A DNA stretch of 64,000 nucleotides from Bostrychus sinensis (GCA_020698575.1 CM036247.1:6539256-6603255), one strand, 5' to 3'. Positions 48,191 to 60,171 are shown, counted from the first letter of the stretch. Notes: generated from the letters alone by a model not told the origin. Numbers and translations: made by a program.

Positions 48191-48925
48191 AGGTATAGGC
48201 GGTAAAACGAATTAAAACATTCAGGAGCCAAAAGAGCCGTCTCTTTTTGGTGAGCTAAACCAAATGCGTTGTTGAAATGTGTTGCCGCTAAATAAAAAAG
48301 ATTATAATCTCTTCATTTAAACTGGTATTGTTGGGTAAACAGCTGTGAATATTTTAGCTTTTTTAACTTTCTTTTACCTTATCCCAGTTGTGTCTGAGGT
48401 CTGTGATGATGAGGCCTTGCTCACCTCGAAACCTGTTCATGCAATGCTTTGATGAGGTATTTCTTGAGGAACTGACTCATGCCACAGTGACATAATTCTG
48501 TAGCATCCATATTTCCACCATTTCTTTGGAAAAAAAATCAATATTCCCCGAGTGGTATGAGGAGGAGTGGAATATTTTAATGTCTCACCTTTTACTCACT
48601 GAAGTACAGAGGCCTGCTTCAGATTTAAGTAAACTTTTCCATTTCCTGTTTCCATCACGAGGCTGGATTAATGATTATACTCGCTCACCTTTATTTATTA
48701 CTGCACAGATCATAAAAATATGTGAGGAGTGCTCAAATATAAAGGTAAGTATAGTATTAATGTCGCTGTTGGGCTGGGATGCCTTACGTGGGACTGCATT
48801 TTTAGCAAAAGTCACACTTCCCGCTAATTTGGCCTCTGTCCCGCTTTCATTGGACAGGTCTGTCGCAGTTGTGAGAAAACCTCTCCTTGCATGGCTGCCA
48901 TTCACAAAGTTTTCACCATTTAGTG
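48191..48925. other. intergenic stretch
   Basis: 48,220-48,250 ('gagccaaaagagccgtctct') is a piece of the repeat at 51,249-51,625. A longer open frame at 48,526-48,960 shows no family motif or splice pattern. Confidence 0.35.
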
Positions 48926-49396
48926 CAGTGTTTCCCAACCAGCGGTATGGGGACCCTTAGGGGTACGTGAGCACTTCACAGAGGGAACTAGGAATTATTT
49001 CACTATTTATTTTCTAGATGAAAAGTATTTTTGTTCTATTTCTATTGAAAAGTCGTCTGTCAGTTTCTACTGAAACCGAAAGACGAGCTCAAGTGTCTTA
49101 CTGATAAAAACGAAGTGAAACTATTAGTGAAGTGGGAAGTGAAAATATTATTATTTGTTACATGTTAATATTAGGTTTAAAAGCTTGTTTCAAAGGTGGG
49201 GTTTCTACTTTTATAGGCAGATTATTACTTATTTTAGAATTTTTGAAAATCACAGAAATATGCAGTAAAAAACGTTATTGTACTAATAAATACAGATGTT
49301 TTTAGTTCATATTTTAAAGGATTATTTACACGTATAAGAGGAGGGGGTCCTCAGGAGATGATGTGAAAATTATCAAAAAAAGTTTAGGAATCACAG
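48926..49396. mobile_element. hAT-like MITE, CAGTGTTTCCCAACC end
   Basis: Left end CAGTGTTTCCCAACCAGCGG; right end 'agtttaggaatcacag', complement CTGTGATTCCTAAACT. Ends of this form are typical of hAT elements. No transposase. Confidence 0.6.
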
Positions 49397-51020
49397 GTGT
49401 AGTGGACCGTGAAAGAAAAAGTTGAAACTTGGAAAATACATCTGAAGAGAAGGTTCTGCTTTCTGGATAAGACCAGTCCAGGCTCAGTTTTGTTTCAGTT
49501 TGGGTCAATAAGTTGTCCCGCATTGTCTCGCTTAAACTGAACTGCTGTCCCACATTTGGTTTGTTAAGATCTGGTCAGCCTTCATGGTACAGAAGATCAA
49601 GCACGAGGGTTGCCGGTTCAATTCCCGCTCTGACCCAGTGCCTACTGTGGCTGTGTCCTAGGACAAAACACTTCAGTTTAAGTCTAAATATTGCTGGCAT
49701 AGGTTTTCACATGTGATGCTCTTTCTGATGCATTGATTTATCCAGGCTTGGGACTGGCACAAAGGTGGCTGGAGTTTTCATGGTATTGAACTCTGGTCTC
49801 TTCACCAACAGGGAACTGATATTAAAAGTGAATACACTATTACATTGTTATCAGTTTATCGAAATGTATTTTTTTCCAAGATTTTTTCAGTTTTTTTAAA
49901 CTTTCAGATGAACAAACTTTGCACAAACAGGAAATGTTTGCATGTTTTTGTTGTGTTTCCAGACACATGTGGCACAGATACTGCATGCTCTTAATTTCAG
50001 TTCACAGTTCACTTTATTTTTATATTTTATTATTATGCCGGGAAGCATCTTTCAGCCAAAATACATAGAAAATTTCCATTTATCGTTATATTTTTGCATT
50101 TACCATGAGTGCAACACATACATGATGCATTTCTTAAATACTGAAGTAGCTGTTACTGGCTCTGATGGACCGTGAACTTTCACTTTTATTTTTTGACAAT
50201 AACCAGCCCACAAAGACGGCAAACACACGCCTATTCAGTCAGCAGAGGTGTATTATACGGCTGTTCTCTCATTGACTTCTGAATGGATTTAATGTGGAGA
50301 AACACAAAACAGACGTAAAGAGTACACTTGTTAAGGATAATCTATTTTTTCCCACCTATTTATACATTTTAATTTAAATCACATAAAAAAATAAAGAATA
50401 TAACTCACGCTGTAAAACATTAATTAAGGGCCTGTTATTTGACAAAGCATTACTTCATTAATAAACACAACTGCATTATAAAGATTGTTATTAATGTTTA
50501 GTTGTTGAATAAGAAGCTCATATAATTCAGTGCATAATTATAAACATCAGTGTTAATTCAGTATCTATAAACTATCCGTGAAATATTGTTATTACATCTC
50601 TATTACTGCTTAATAGTGACTACTTTTTATGTATTTGTTATGTGTTTTAAGTCGATTTCTTATTTACATCACATAGAACATGTTGTTTTTATTTACTTGG
50701 GCAGTGCTGCTGTGCGTAAATCCAATTCATAAATCGTAATCCCGGTGTCAGTGTCATCATGAGGAGCAGATGTTCCTACAGCACCGGATGTCTCACTTCC
50801 TCTGTCCCGAAAAGTGAATTCTGTGTGTCCCCCTGAGGTTTACAGGACATTTACATCACTCACATGTCACATAGCGTCACATGGTTGAGCAACTGTTGAA
50901 CTCGTCAGTGCATTAAAGCAGAGAGGTTACAACATTTTAAACATTTGCATGAGTAACTTTATGCAATTAAAATATTTCAAATGCATAATAAAACTCATCA
51001 TCTGCAGAATACATTCAATC
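49397..51020. other. intergenic stretch with SINE remnant
   Basis: 49,575-49,790 has a degenerate tRNA-like B box 'ccggttcaattcccgc' and the SINE block 'ccaggcttgggactggcaca'. The rest is AT-rich with no gene signal. Confidence 0.45.
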
Positions 51021-51110
51021 TTTTATTCAGGGCCGTCGACAAACCTGATGGGGCCCCGGGCAAAGCCTCTTGAGTGGAGGGCCCCCCTACGTATAATTGA
51101 CCTATAACTG
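51021..51110. mobile_element. DNA-element end, CAGGGCCGTC
   Basis: 'cagggccgtcgacaaacctg' followed by 'ggggccccgggcaaagcc', resembling one end of a fish non-autonomous element. The other end was not found. Confidence 0.35.
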
Positions 51111-51248
51111 AGCCTGACACTTTTTCTCTCCCGGCTCTCTTCCTCATGATTTCCCTGTCACTTTTCGACTGCACTATTCAATTAAAGCTGGAAAAGGCCT
51201 CAAAAAAAAAAGATCTTGGAGGTTGTGGGTTTGATCCTCAGCCCAGTA

Positions 51249-51625
51249 GTGATGGGCAGTCCGGCTCTTTTCAAAGATTCGGTTCTTTTGGCTCGGCTCC
51301 CTTAGAAGAGCCGACTCTTCATTTATTATCACTCTGAGCATTGAATTTAAGCCTAATTATGAATGTGTTGTGTGTTGGTAAACCATTTTTTAATCAATGT
51401 TTTTGTAAAAGTTTTATATTTATGCAGGTTGCAAGCACAAAATACAGTTACAAAATTCTGTACTCATCTTTGCTGTCTCCAGTTTAATCAAAATAGCTGT
51501 CTTTGGAGCCCAACTTCTTTCACATAATGACATGATATGATCCTAGTCTGTCCTCAAATCCTGCTTTACTTGTGTGGATTTTTAGCAGCGCTGAGCAGGA
51601 GCAGCTGAAGATTCGGCTCTCATCT
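51249..51625. mobile_element. 'GGCTCTTTTC' interspersed element
   Basis: Starts 'gatgggcagtccggctcttt', contains 'ggttcttttggctcggctcc', and ends 'gaagattcggctctcatcta'. A similar piece lies at 48,220. Confidence 0.4.
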
Positions 51626-51660
51626 ACGGGAGTCCAGCCTCTTCCCACTGCCTTAGGACG

Positions 51661-51682
51661 TATGTGTGTGTGTGTGTGTGTT
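51661..51682. repeat. (GT)n microsatellite
   Basis: About ten TG units. Confidence 0.85.
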
Positions 51683-51689
51683 TGGTAAA

Positions 51690-52412
51690 TTGGGACTGGC
51701 TCCAAACACCTGCGACCTAAATAGAAATAAGTGGACTAAGATGAATGAATATTAGTGCATAAAGATAAACAAAATGAAGCATAAGCCAAAATACCACCAT
51801 ATGATTTGTCTACTGAGGTAAAATTGTCCTGTCCATCCAGAACCATGTCTTTCAGGGCTCCTGCAGGTATTAGCAGGTCTAATTTAATGCTTTTTAATGC
51901 CATTTTTAACATTTTTAATGCCACAAACATACAATCGCAGCAGCTTACATTGTCAAAATGTATAAGTATGGTAAAATACAGTAATAATGTTTAAAGTCAA
52001 ACATCCTAAGAGTCTGAAAAGATTCATTTGATCTTCTATTATTATTAATATGTGAATTTCTTATAGCCAGACCAATATTTTGTCAAGGTATGATTCAAAA
52101 TAATGGTCTGGCTGTAAGAAATCCACGTATCTTACATCCGATGCTTGGGTAATTTAGTCCTGCTGGGTGCAAATCACGCTGGCTATGAAAATGATAAATT
52201 ATTATTTATGTATAGCCTACATGTTTATTTTCACAAATAAAACTAATAACGTCTGAGATTTTACTTCTTGCCCCTTTGGAATGAAATTTAATACTTTTTA
52301 ATGTCATTTAAGGCCTTCATTTTCCCAAAATCTGCTGTACTGCTGGGATAGGCTCCAGCCACCTGTGACCTCTAATGGGGATAAACCAAAGACGGATGGA
52401 AAGATGAATGAT
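51690..52412. repeat. repeat mosaic: retroelement tails around a 'TTTTTAATGCC' element
   Basis: Tails 'actggctccaaacacctgcg' (51,697) and 'ggataggctccagccacctg' (52,345) flank 51,850-52,330. That segment has 'atgctttttaatgccatttt' near one end and 'aatactttttaatgtcattt' near the other. Confidence 0.45.
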
Positions 52413-52447
52413 TTTTTGTTGTTGTTCTGATTAGCTGTATATTACAG

Positions 52448-52475
52448 TAAGTGGTCATAATGTTACGGCTGATGC
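52448..52475. mobile_element. Tc1-like end fragment
   Basis: 'gtggtcataatgttacggct' matches the right end of the Tc1-like element at 29,100-29,130. Confidence 0.45.
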
Positions 52476-52858
52476 ATGTAGAAAAAAGTGCATGTAAAAG
52501 ACTCAGACTTGGCTCACATCCAGTAAGTTTTCGGTGGCGTCCCGCTGAAGAAATGGTTGATACTTCACTGAACACACTCCACATAGTTGTCATGCTCTGT
52601 GCTCTCTCCAGCCTCCTTTACTCTGCTGCTGTTTGTGTTCGTCCCGCTTCAGAACAGACCAAAAATATGTGTGCTTTAGGACCAGAGCATTGTGTAGACA
52701 TTAGAAAAGCTTCTGAGACATTTAAAGAGGCTATATTCTGCTTTTTTTCATACTTTTAAACCAATCTTGGTCACCTCCAGAACACTACTTACACGTCACG
52801 CATTTGTCTGCGTTTGTTTTGAGTATATTCAGGTTGAATTGTCCCATGTCCGGCACAT

Positions 52859-53568
52859 ATACCGTATTTTCCGGACTATAAGTCACTTCGTAGTAAAGAA
52901 AAAAACTTATATAAGTCGCACTGGACTATAAGTCGCATTTTTGGGGGAAATTTATTTTACAAAATCCGACACCAAGAACAGACATTTCATCTTGAAAGGC
53001 AAGTTATAGTAATAATAGAATAGAGAACAACAGGCTGAATAGGTGTGTGGTTTGCTAACGTAACACATTGATGGTTATTCAGCTACATGAAGCATAAACA
53101 ACGAACTGAACAGGTGTCTCGTATGTTAATGTAATATATTAACAGTTATTCATAGAACTATTGCATAAAGAACATAATATAACAAGTTCACCAAACTCAC
53201 CATCTCACTCCTAATCACTAAATCCTTTAAATTCTTCATCCTCGGTGTCGCTTCTGAACAACTCCGCCAACTCCGGAGGTAGACGAAGCGCCGCTTCCTC
53301 CTCTGCGTGGCTGTCATCAGACTCAGCATCAGTTCCATTTCCAATTATTCCGCTCTTTCTCAGTTGTCTTTATAGCCTAAGTTGTTAGCGGTAATGTTTA
53401 CATTTTAAATTGTCAGTGGTACAGGTGCAGCAGATGCTGGTACACAAGCCTAGAGCGCCCTCTAACCAACACCTGAAATATTTTAATATATAAGTCGCAC
53501 CTGAGTATACGTCGCACCACTAGCCAGACTATGAAAAAAGTGCGACTTATGGTCTGGAAAATATGGTA
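52859..53568. mobile_element. TA-flanked TATTTTCCGGACTATAAG element with transposase-tail remnant
   Basis: Left ACCGTATTTTCCGGACTATA and right 'ggtctggaaaatatggta' are inverted repeats with TA at both borders. On the minus strand about 53,340-53,220, one frame reads an acidic tail with 'DAESDDSHAEEEA', 'LPPELAELFRSDTEDEEFKG' and FSD then stop, like the C-terminus of fish pogo/Tigger-type transposases (inference). The catalytic domain is gone. Confidence 0.7.
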
Positions 53569-53687
53569 CTGTGTAAAAATAGTCATATGTCAGTGTGCCA
53601 CCTGTACTCATTCCAACAACAACAAAAAATAAAATAAAATACATAAGAAATGTAAAAGAAAAACAAACATGTCTAAAGATGTGTCAC

Positions 53688-53688
<1 letters not shown>

Positions 53689-53724
<36 letters not shown>
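53689..53724. repeat. (AAT)n microsatellite
   Basis: About 12 AAT units. Confidence 0.9.
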
Positions 53725-54290
53725 GGCACTTGCTTCAACTACTTAAAATAACAGGAAAGAAAATGTCATGGTTTTGAAGCTTATTATCATCAAATGTACT
53801 ATTAGTGGTGAAAAATCCATGTTCCAGTTTTTAGGTCTGGAAATATGGTCACCCTTTTGTTTTTAAAAACCATCCCAAACCTGGCCTTTAAAGGAGTCAC
53901 GGTCACACGTCCCACACGTCCCACACGTATTGTTCGTTCTGGGTATCTGTGTTTCTGTAAACGTTACACAGACCTGAATGCGGAGACAGACCTGATCCCT
54001 GCACAAATGAGTTCTAATGCTTGGTGTTATTACAGAGGCTTAGACAGAAGAATGAAACCGTACCTTCCATAAACCGCTTTAATGACGGAGCTCCTTGAAC
54101 ATTTATTTAAGAGTTGGAACAATGTAAGAGGTGAAAGGGTTCATTTGGAAACTGTATCTCCTTCCTTTAAAATGTGTACTAATGATTATCTTGCCTGTCC
54201 AATAAAAATGATTAAAATAAAATATATAATGACATAGGCAGCTCACTGTGCCGTTTTTAAGGTGGAAAGTAGATACTATTTTTAAAGGTA
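53725..54290. other. intergenic stretch, nothing recognised
   Basis: No gene-like structure was seen. Confidence 0.35.
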
Positions 54291-54665
54291 CCGTATTTTC
54301 TGCACTATAGGGCGCTCCGTATTATAAGGCGCACTGTCATTGAATGGTCTATTTTCAAACCTTTTTCACATATAAAGCGCTCCGGACTAAAAGGCGAAAC
54401 AAAACAGTGCAGATAAGTCAGTCAAACTTTATTCAACGTGTTCACCATAACTCCCAAACTTGTTCAGTTGTAACGCGTCAATAAAAAACACAATCTGAGA
54501 CCACTAAGCGTATTCACAATAACTCATAACTGTTCAGTTAACGTTATAACAAAATACACGGTTATTTCAAGTTGGGTTTTGTGTTTCCAAGTTTCTTGTA
54601 ACATGACGCTCACTTTTTGTAAAATGTTTTGGCAGGAGTCCAGTGCCTTCTTCTCACTTTCCTGG
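54291..54665. mobile_element. 'CCGTATTTTCTGCACTATAGGGCG' variant element
   Basis: 'taccgtattttctgcactat' followed by 'aggcgcactgtcattgaatg' is a distinct subfamily of the CCGTATTTTCC elements. 54,585-54,663 ('acactttttgtaaaatgttt'-like) recurs at 55,680-55,752. Confidence 0.5.
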
Positions 54666-54784
54666 TTAAATAAAGGTCAAATAAAAAAATTTAAAAATCA
54701 GATTTTACAACATTGGTACATGATTTTGAAAAGTGCTTCTTTGCCTATTTTTTTTATTTTTTTTTTACCTTTAAATCTCTTTTG

Positions 54785-54950
54785 CCTCATGGGGGACCTA
54801 TTGTATGTTTTTGGTGGGGAGGAAACCGGAGCACCCGGAGAAAATCTACACAGACACAGAGAGAACATGCAAACTCCACACAGAAAAAAAAAAAAAAAAC
54901 ATCTGGGAATTAAACCCAGGACCTTCTTGCTGTGAGGCAGGAGTCAGTCC
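54785..54950 (-). mobile_element. SINE fragment, reverse orientation
   Basis: 'ggaaaccggagcacccggag', 'agaacatgcaaactccacac' and 'ccaggaccttcttgctgtga' are the complement of the SINE at 43,347, with an A-run inserted at 54,885-54,899. Confidence 0.7.
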
Positions 54951-54959
54951 CTCATAACA

Positions 54960-55462
54960 ACGTAGCTCCCCGCCTGCATTTATCTTTTATTGTGAAAAAA
55001 GTCAAATTTAAACCAATTTGCCATCCCAAAACTCACTCTGTCCCACTTCCTTCTCCTCTGCCCCACTTCCTCTGGGACTGTTTGAGATGCCTGGCAGCTG
55101 GTAGGTGCCTCTGTGACGACTGGAGCGTAGTGGACCCCATCTGTGCTCCTGATACCCCCTCAACCTCAGCTCCCATGCACCTCCCAAACCTCTTAACCTC
55201 ACCCCCGCTCAGCTGTCAGGATGAGCCCTTCTCCAGCCTGTCCGTCCTGGGAGTGGATCTCTCCTTCATGTGGTTCTCCCTGGGGTATCCTCTTTTTTTT
55301 CCCCACAGCTGTTTTTTTTAGGAGTTTTTCCTTTCCAAGAAGGTGGGCCTAAGGACAGAATACATCCTGGGACAGACTACTTGCCTTGTCTTCTTTAAAG
55401 CCCTTTGAAGCAATTGTTGTTTGTTATAGTGGGTTATAGATAGAAATAAAATTGAATTGAAA
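54960..55462 (+). repeat. retroelement-derived repeat with A-rich tail
   Basis: 'tttaggagtttttcctttcc' and 'ttgaagcaattgttgtttgt' ending 'aaataaaattgaattgaaaa' follow the end of a common fish retroelement. The open frame over this region is not gene-like. Confidence 0.5.
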
Positions 55463-56040
55463 ATTAATAGAAAACTGACAAACTTTTTAGCTCTTACTTT
55501 AGGGTACAGCTCGTCCAGTCCTCTTAAAAATTACATTAACTAACTTTAAATTTGCTTTGAGTTTCTGTTTGGAAGAGACTCTTTCTTTAGGTTTTGCTGC
55601 TCTAACTCTGACAGGTCGGCCAACACACATTTTTAGCACCTGTAAAGTTTTATTTTCTCTCACTAATGATGACAGTTTTGAGTTTCCTGTAACATGACAC
55701 TCACTTTTTGTAAAATGTTTTGGCAGGAGTCCAATGCCATCTTCTCACTTTCCAAAATAATCAGCCTGAAACCTACTGCTGGTCTGGAGGGGAGCCAAGT
55801 GCATGCTGGGTAAAAAACATCATCTCTTTTAAACTGAACGCAGTAATTACTCTGGAAATCACCTACTAATTCCTCCTTTTTTGGATATTGTGACTAATTT
55901 TCTTGGAATAGAGATTTACAAAGAAGAAGAAACTGATTTCTGACAGTATTATTACAGTAAAATTTACCATGAACTTAACAGGAAGAAGTATTATATTGCC
56001 TTTTAACTGGAAAACACCTGATATCATCGTTAATAATAAA
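55463..56040. other. intergenic stretch
   Basis: 55,680-55,752 repeats the segment at 54,585. No gene was seen. Confidence 0.4.
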
Positions 56041-56900
56041 TGTTTTTACCAAATTGGAATTGGTCACCCAGACAGTTTGTCACCGGTTCTGTTCATTATT
56101 TTCATGGACAGAATTTCTAGGCGTAGCCAGAGGCCGAAGGGAGTCAGTTTTTCGGGACCACAGGATTTCATCTCTGCTTTTTGCAGGATGATGTTGTCCT
56201 GTTGGCTTCATCAAACCAGGACCTTCAGTGTGCACTGGGGCGGTTTGCAGCCGAGTGTGAAGCGGCTGGGATGAGAATCAGCACCTCCAAGTCCAAGGCC
56301 ATGGTTCTCGACCGGAAAAGGGTGGCGCCCTCTCCAGACTTCCTGCCTCAAGTGGAGGAGTTTAAGTATGTCAGGGTCTTGTTCACGAGTGAGGGAAGGA
56401 TGGAGCGTGAGATCGACAGGCGGATCGGTGCAGCGTCTGCAGTCATGCGGTCGTTGTATCGGTCTGTTGTGATGAAGAAGGAGCTGAGCCAAAAGCAAAG
56501 CTCTATAATCTACGTTCCAACTCTCACCTATGGTCATGAGCTTTGGGTCATGACCGAAAGGGCAAGATCGGCCGAAATGAGTTTCCTCCGCAGGGTGGCT
56601 GGGCGCTCCCTTAGAGATAGGGTGAGGAGCTCAGTAATCCGGGAGGAGCTCGGAGTAGAGCCGCTGCTCCTCCACATCGAGAGGAGCCAGTTGAGGTGGC
56701 TTGGGCATCTGTTCTGGATGCCTCTTGGACGCCTCCCTGGGGAGGTGTTTCGGGCCTGTCCCACTGTGAGGAGGGAAGACCTAGGACATGCTGGAGGGAC
56801 TATATCTCTAGGCTGGCCTGTGAACCTGGCCTGGGGTTCCTCTGGGGGAGCTGGAGGAAATGTCCAGGGAGAGGGAAGTCTGGGCATCCCTGTTTAAAAC
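56041..56900 (+). pseudogene. LINE reverse transcriptase C-terminal fragment, frameshifted
   Basis: Non-LTR reverse transcriptase, 5'-truncated. Frame 1 (to about 56,190) has the 'LSPVLFIIFMDRISRRSQ' block. At the FADD catalytic motif, an extra base (GCA-G-GAT-GAT, near 56,185) shifts the frame. Frame 2 (56,181-56,790) continues DDVVLLASS, 'LGRFAAECEAAGMRISTSKS', 'EEFKYVRVLFTSEGRMEREI', 'IYVPTLTYGHELWVMTERAR' and 'ERSQLRWLGHLFWMPLGRLP'. Near 56,770 the frame shifts again to 'GRPRTCWRDYISRLA'. Small internal deletions occur around 56,500 and 56,565. The clade may be RTE/Rex3-like; this was not settled. Confidence 0.85.
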
Positions 56901-56949
56901 ATATGGTAATATACCCTGTGGATGGTCATTAATTATTGCAAACTAACAA

Positions 56950-57045
56950 AAAACTGTGTTAAACACTCATCTTTTAATAGGCCACTAAACAGCACTCTAA
57001 GAGCTGGGGTTACATCCAGTAACTATTTCTTTGTGGGTTTATTTA
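56950..57045. repeat. interspersed repeat, inverted copy of 26,878-26,965
   Basis: 'taataggccactaaacagca' and 'gttacatccagtaactattt' are the complement of the earlier segment. Confidence 0.65.
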
Positions 57046-57179
57046 ACTTACGTGTGTTGTACTTAAAATCAGCTCAAGCACTGTGCAGCCATTAGGCCAC
57101 AAACTGTGTTTTATTATAAGTTTATTTATTTAGTATTTTCAGAAATGTGAACACACCTTTAGAGGCTTTGGAAGAAGTT

Positions 57180-57615
57180 CTCCAAATATCTACTCAAGTA
57201 AAAGTACTGCTCTTCAACATGATGTTACTCAAGTAGAAGTAAATATAGAAGTAAAATGTATCGCCTACAAGGTCATGTCTGGGTGTCTGGGCAGTCGCAG
57301 GGCTAACACTTAAAGACTTTGACATGTGCTGAGTTTGGTACAGAGGTGGAAGAAGTACTCAAAATCTGTACTCAAGAAAAAGTACTGCTACTTCAAAATA
57401 GTATTATTGCTCAAGTAGAAGTAAAAAAGGAAACAAAATGCATGTAATGTCTGGGCAATCACAGGGCTAACACTTCCAGGCTTTAACATTGGCTTTGTGG
57501 TGGGAAAAGTACTTCAGTTCAGTACTAGAGTAAGTGTACTGCTACTTCAAAATATTATCACACAAGCAGAAGTAAAAGTGCCAAATAAAAAAGCTACTTG
57601 AGTAAAGTAAAAAGT
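57180..57615. repeat. 'ACTCAAGTAAAAGTACT' repeat, two to three tandem-like copies
   Basis: 'agtactcaaaatctgtactc', 'aaagtactgctacttcaaaa' and 'ctgggcaatcacagggctaa' recur at about 57,185-57,330, 57,345-57,480 and 57,500-57,600. Related pieces lie at 31,640 and 38,390. Confidence 0.65.
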
Positions 57616-57659
57616 ATTGAGTGTAAAGTTTTTTAGAGAAGGAAGTATATATTGTTTTT

Positions 57660-57950
57660 ATCGTAAACAGTACAAGTACTACTGCTACTTCTGCTAGTTC
57701 TACTGCTACTACTACTACTACTTCTACTACTGCAACTAATACTACAACTGCAAGAAATAACAATACATCAAATTTGTATAGCGATTGTCACAAAACTCAG
57801 TGACGCTTTAAAATGCAAAATACTTTTGCTAATAGTCTTACTGCCTCTACTGCTGCTACTTCTACTTCTTGTGCTACTACCTCAAATACCTTAACTACTA
57901 CTAATACTACCACTACTATTGTCACATCGTCTTATTCTAGTATTTTGACT
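57660..57950. repeat. (ACT/TAC)n trinucleotide-rich tracts
   Basis: 57,670-57,755 and 57,838-57,925 are rich in ctactgcta-type triplets, like 38,456-39,375. Confidence 0.75.
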
Positions 57951-57964
57951 TTCCAAATATTGCA

Positions 57965-58462
57965 ATCTAAATCTGCTAAATTGACTTTTTTGAGCTTTTA
58001 ACCATGTTATAATGTCGTTTACGACTCAAAAACAGACCTGGAGTAGTATTTTATTTCATTCACATTGTTGAGTAATCCTGTATTCTGAAGCGCTGCCCTT
58101 CTCAAGAGCTGAAAACGCTCGGTCTCACGGCTCTATGTAGTGAAATCAGGAAGCGCTCCTACGCGTTTCTAAAGCCCATACACCGTCCAGCAGTCAGCTC
58201 ACCTATTTATCCATTAGCCTCATGCTAATAGCTGTGCTAAACAGCCATTTTATGCTCTTTCCAGTCTCTAACATTGCCAGCAGGGGGCGACAGACACCTA
58301 ATCCAAGTGTTTTCTGCAAAGCCAAAGTAAAAGCTCCCTGAAAGAAGATGTTTTTCATACATAAACATTATTTATAGTTATAAAACCTGAAATACTAATG
58401 CAAAGGAGTCTAAAACTATTCCAAAAAGCCTGAAAAAAGCAAAATACTGGACCTTTAAGAGA
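57965..58462. mobile_element. inverted-repeat element (family of 20,554 and 63,277)
   Basis: 'gagcttttaaccatgttata', 'ttctcaagagctgaaaacgc', 'gccagcagggggcgacagac' and 'actggacctttaa' at the end match 63,277-63,810 in reverse. Confidence 0.65.
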
Positions 58463-58908
58463 CAAACAAGGTAACACAGTGCTTTTGATGTTTACTGGCG
58501 GCAAAGAATATCACTGACTTTCCCCATAACTTCAAAAAAAGTTGAATAATTTTGTTGATCCGGATGCCAGTGTACTGTCGGCCAGAATATCCTCACTCTG
58601 GAATATCCCGTCTGAGGTCCACCACAGGAGCCACTCAGAGGAAACCGGACTGTGACACAGAGCTGAGCACCACTGTCACTGACCGCTCACTGCCTCAGGG
58701 GGGAGCCACACACGAAACCAAACTCACTCACACAGTCGTCTTCAAAAAGATGAAAAAATACACCAGGAAATTATGAATGTGAATCATAAAAATACACTAA
58801 TGCCTTCTTAAGTTACACGGTATAATACTATTACTACATTAAACAGATACTGCTTGTACAAAATATGAAATTTACATTGCTTTTAGACATTTTTCATTAA
58901 AAGATATA
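58463..58908. other. intergenic stretch
   Basis: A short open frame at 58,552-58,776 has no family match or splice support. Confidence 0.35.
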
Positions 58909-59220
58909 TTGGGAATTTGTCCAGGTGAATGCAGCTTGTTAGTGTAGGCTTAGCTAATACACAAAATACTCAAAATAGGATTAAATTTAGGCCTTAAAGC
59001 TTCATTAAAGGAGAACTTAACCAGGAGAAAATAAAAGCTACACTAGCACCAAACCAAGACAAAGACAGGGACTAAACTCAGGCTTAAAAAGTGGGACTAA
59101 AACCTCAATAAAATCTGAAATAAATTTATAGTGAACTAGTTTTAAATAGCAGGACTGAACACTGAATTAACCCAAAATTAAACCAGAATAAAAGCTAGTT
59201 ATAAAGCTCTGTAGCTGCCC
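58909..59220. repeat. direct duplicate X, copy 1
   Basis: About 310 bp from 'ttgggaatttgtccaggtga' to 'gctagttataaagctctgta', repeated with few changes at 60,335-60,640. It contains GGACTAAAC-type motifs. Confidence 0.85.
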
Positions 59221-59971
59221 GTAAACTGGAAAAAATGAATCCAAAAACAGCGATAACATGGGCGTCGTAGTCTCAAAGCTGCCATACAATACCTTCACAA
59301 AGATTATGTCCCAAAGATGATCACTTCTTCTATATTTCCTCATGCAACCCCCCCAAAAAATGTCTCAAAACATAAAACAGACTGGCCAAAGGACAACAAA
59401 AACAACATTTAACAATTATTCAAGTCATTTCTGTTTTGTTTTATACCGTCCAATATCACATCAACAGATGAGGCTTTACATGAAAAGGCAAAACAAATAC
59501 AAACAATAAAGAAATAAATCGTCCCAGGACATCCTCTGATAAAAAGTGAATGAACAGTGTTACTTCAGTTGTTATCTCTGTAAACATTATTTCTGTAACA
59601 CTTCAGAATAATTCACCACTATTAAGCTGTAATAAAGTGTTAACAAATGTGTAATTAACAATGTTTTAATGAATAAATAGATATTAACACTGTTTTTGTT
59701 TTGTTTTTGGTTTTCCATGAGCTTATTACTCAAGAAATAAACATTAAGTGCTGCAGCATATTCAGGGCAACTACAGCCTGCCTCTGCGTCGTGGGTTTGA
59801 GTGCACACAAAAGCCTAGAAAATGGCCAAAAAATATAAACATAATTCAACATTAATACCAATGTTTATAACTCAAAGGTGTAAATGATAAATGGTTACTA
59901 ACCCTTCATTAATACTTCAAATTATCATTATTCATTCATCTTCTATGGCCTCTGTGTTTGGGGACAGGGCG
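59221..59971. other. intergenic stretch, nothing recognised
   Basis: No gene signal. Confidence 0.35.
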
Positions 59972-60155
59972 AGCAGGAGCTGGGGCTTAGTTGGTAGAGA
60001 CGCTTGCCCACTAACCTGAAGGTTGGCGGTTCGATCCCCGCTACTGTTGTTGTGTCCTTGGGCAAGACACTTCACCCACCCATGAAAAATGCACTAAACT
60101 GTAAACTTTGAGTGTCCAGAAAAGTGCTGTACCAGACTAATGCATTATTATTATT
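59972..60155 (+). mobile_element. tRNA-derived SINE (second family)
   Basis: A box 'ttagttggtagagacgc', B box 'ggcggttcgatcccc', then 'tgtccttgggcaagacactt' and tail 'ccagaaaagtgctgtaccag' ending in (ATT)n. Clear tRNA-like head but no intact tRNA fold, so not a functional tRNA gene. Confidence 0.75.
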
Positions 60156-60171
60156 GTTTTTATTTTTATCC

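Noticed and set aside
48526..48960. 144-codon open frame, plus strand
   Set aside because: No family motif and no splice support; its end runs into a hAT-like element.
54579..55321. Overlapping 118- and 129-codon open frames
   Set aside because: They cover a reverse SINE piece and a retroelement-derived repeat; no protein family signal.
59990..60060. Functional tRNA gene
   Set aside because: A and B boxes are present but paired stems are not intact, and a SINE body and tail follow.
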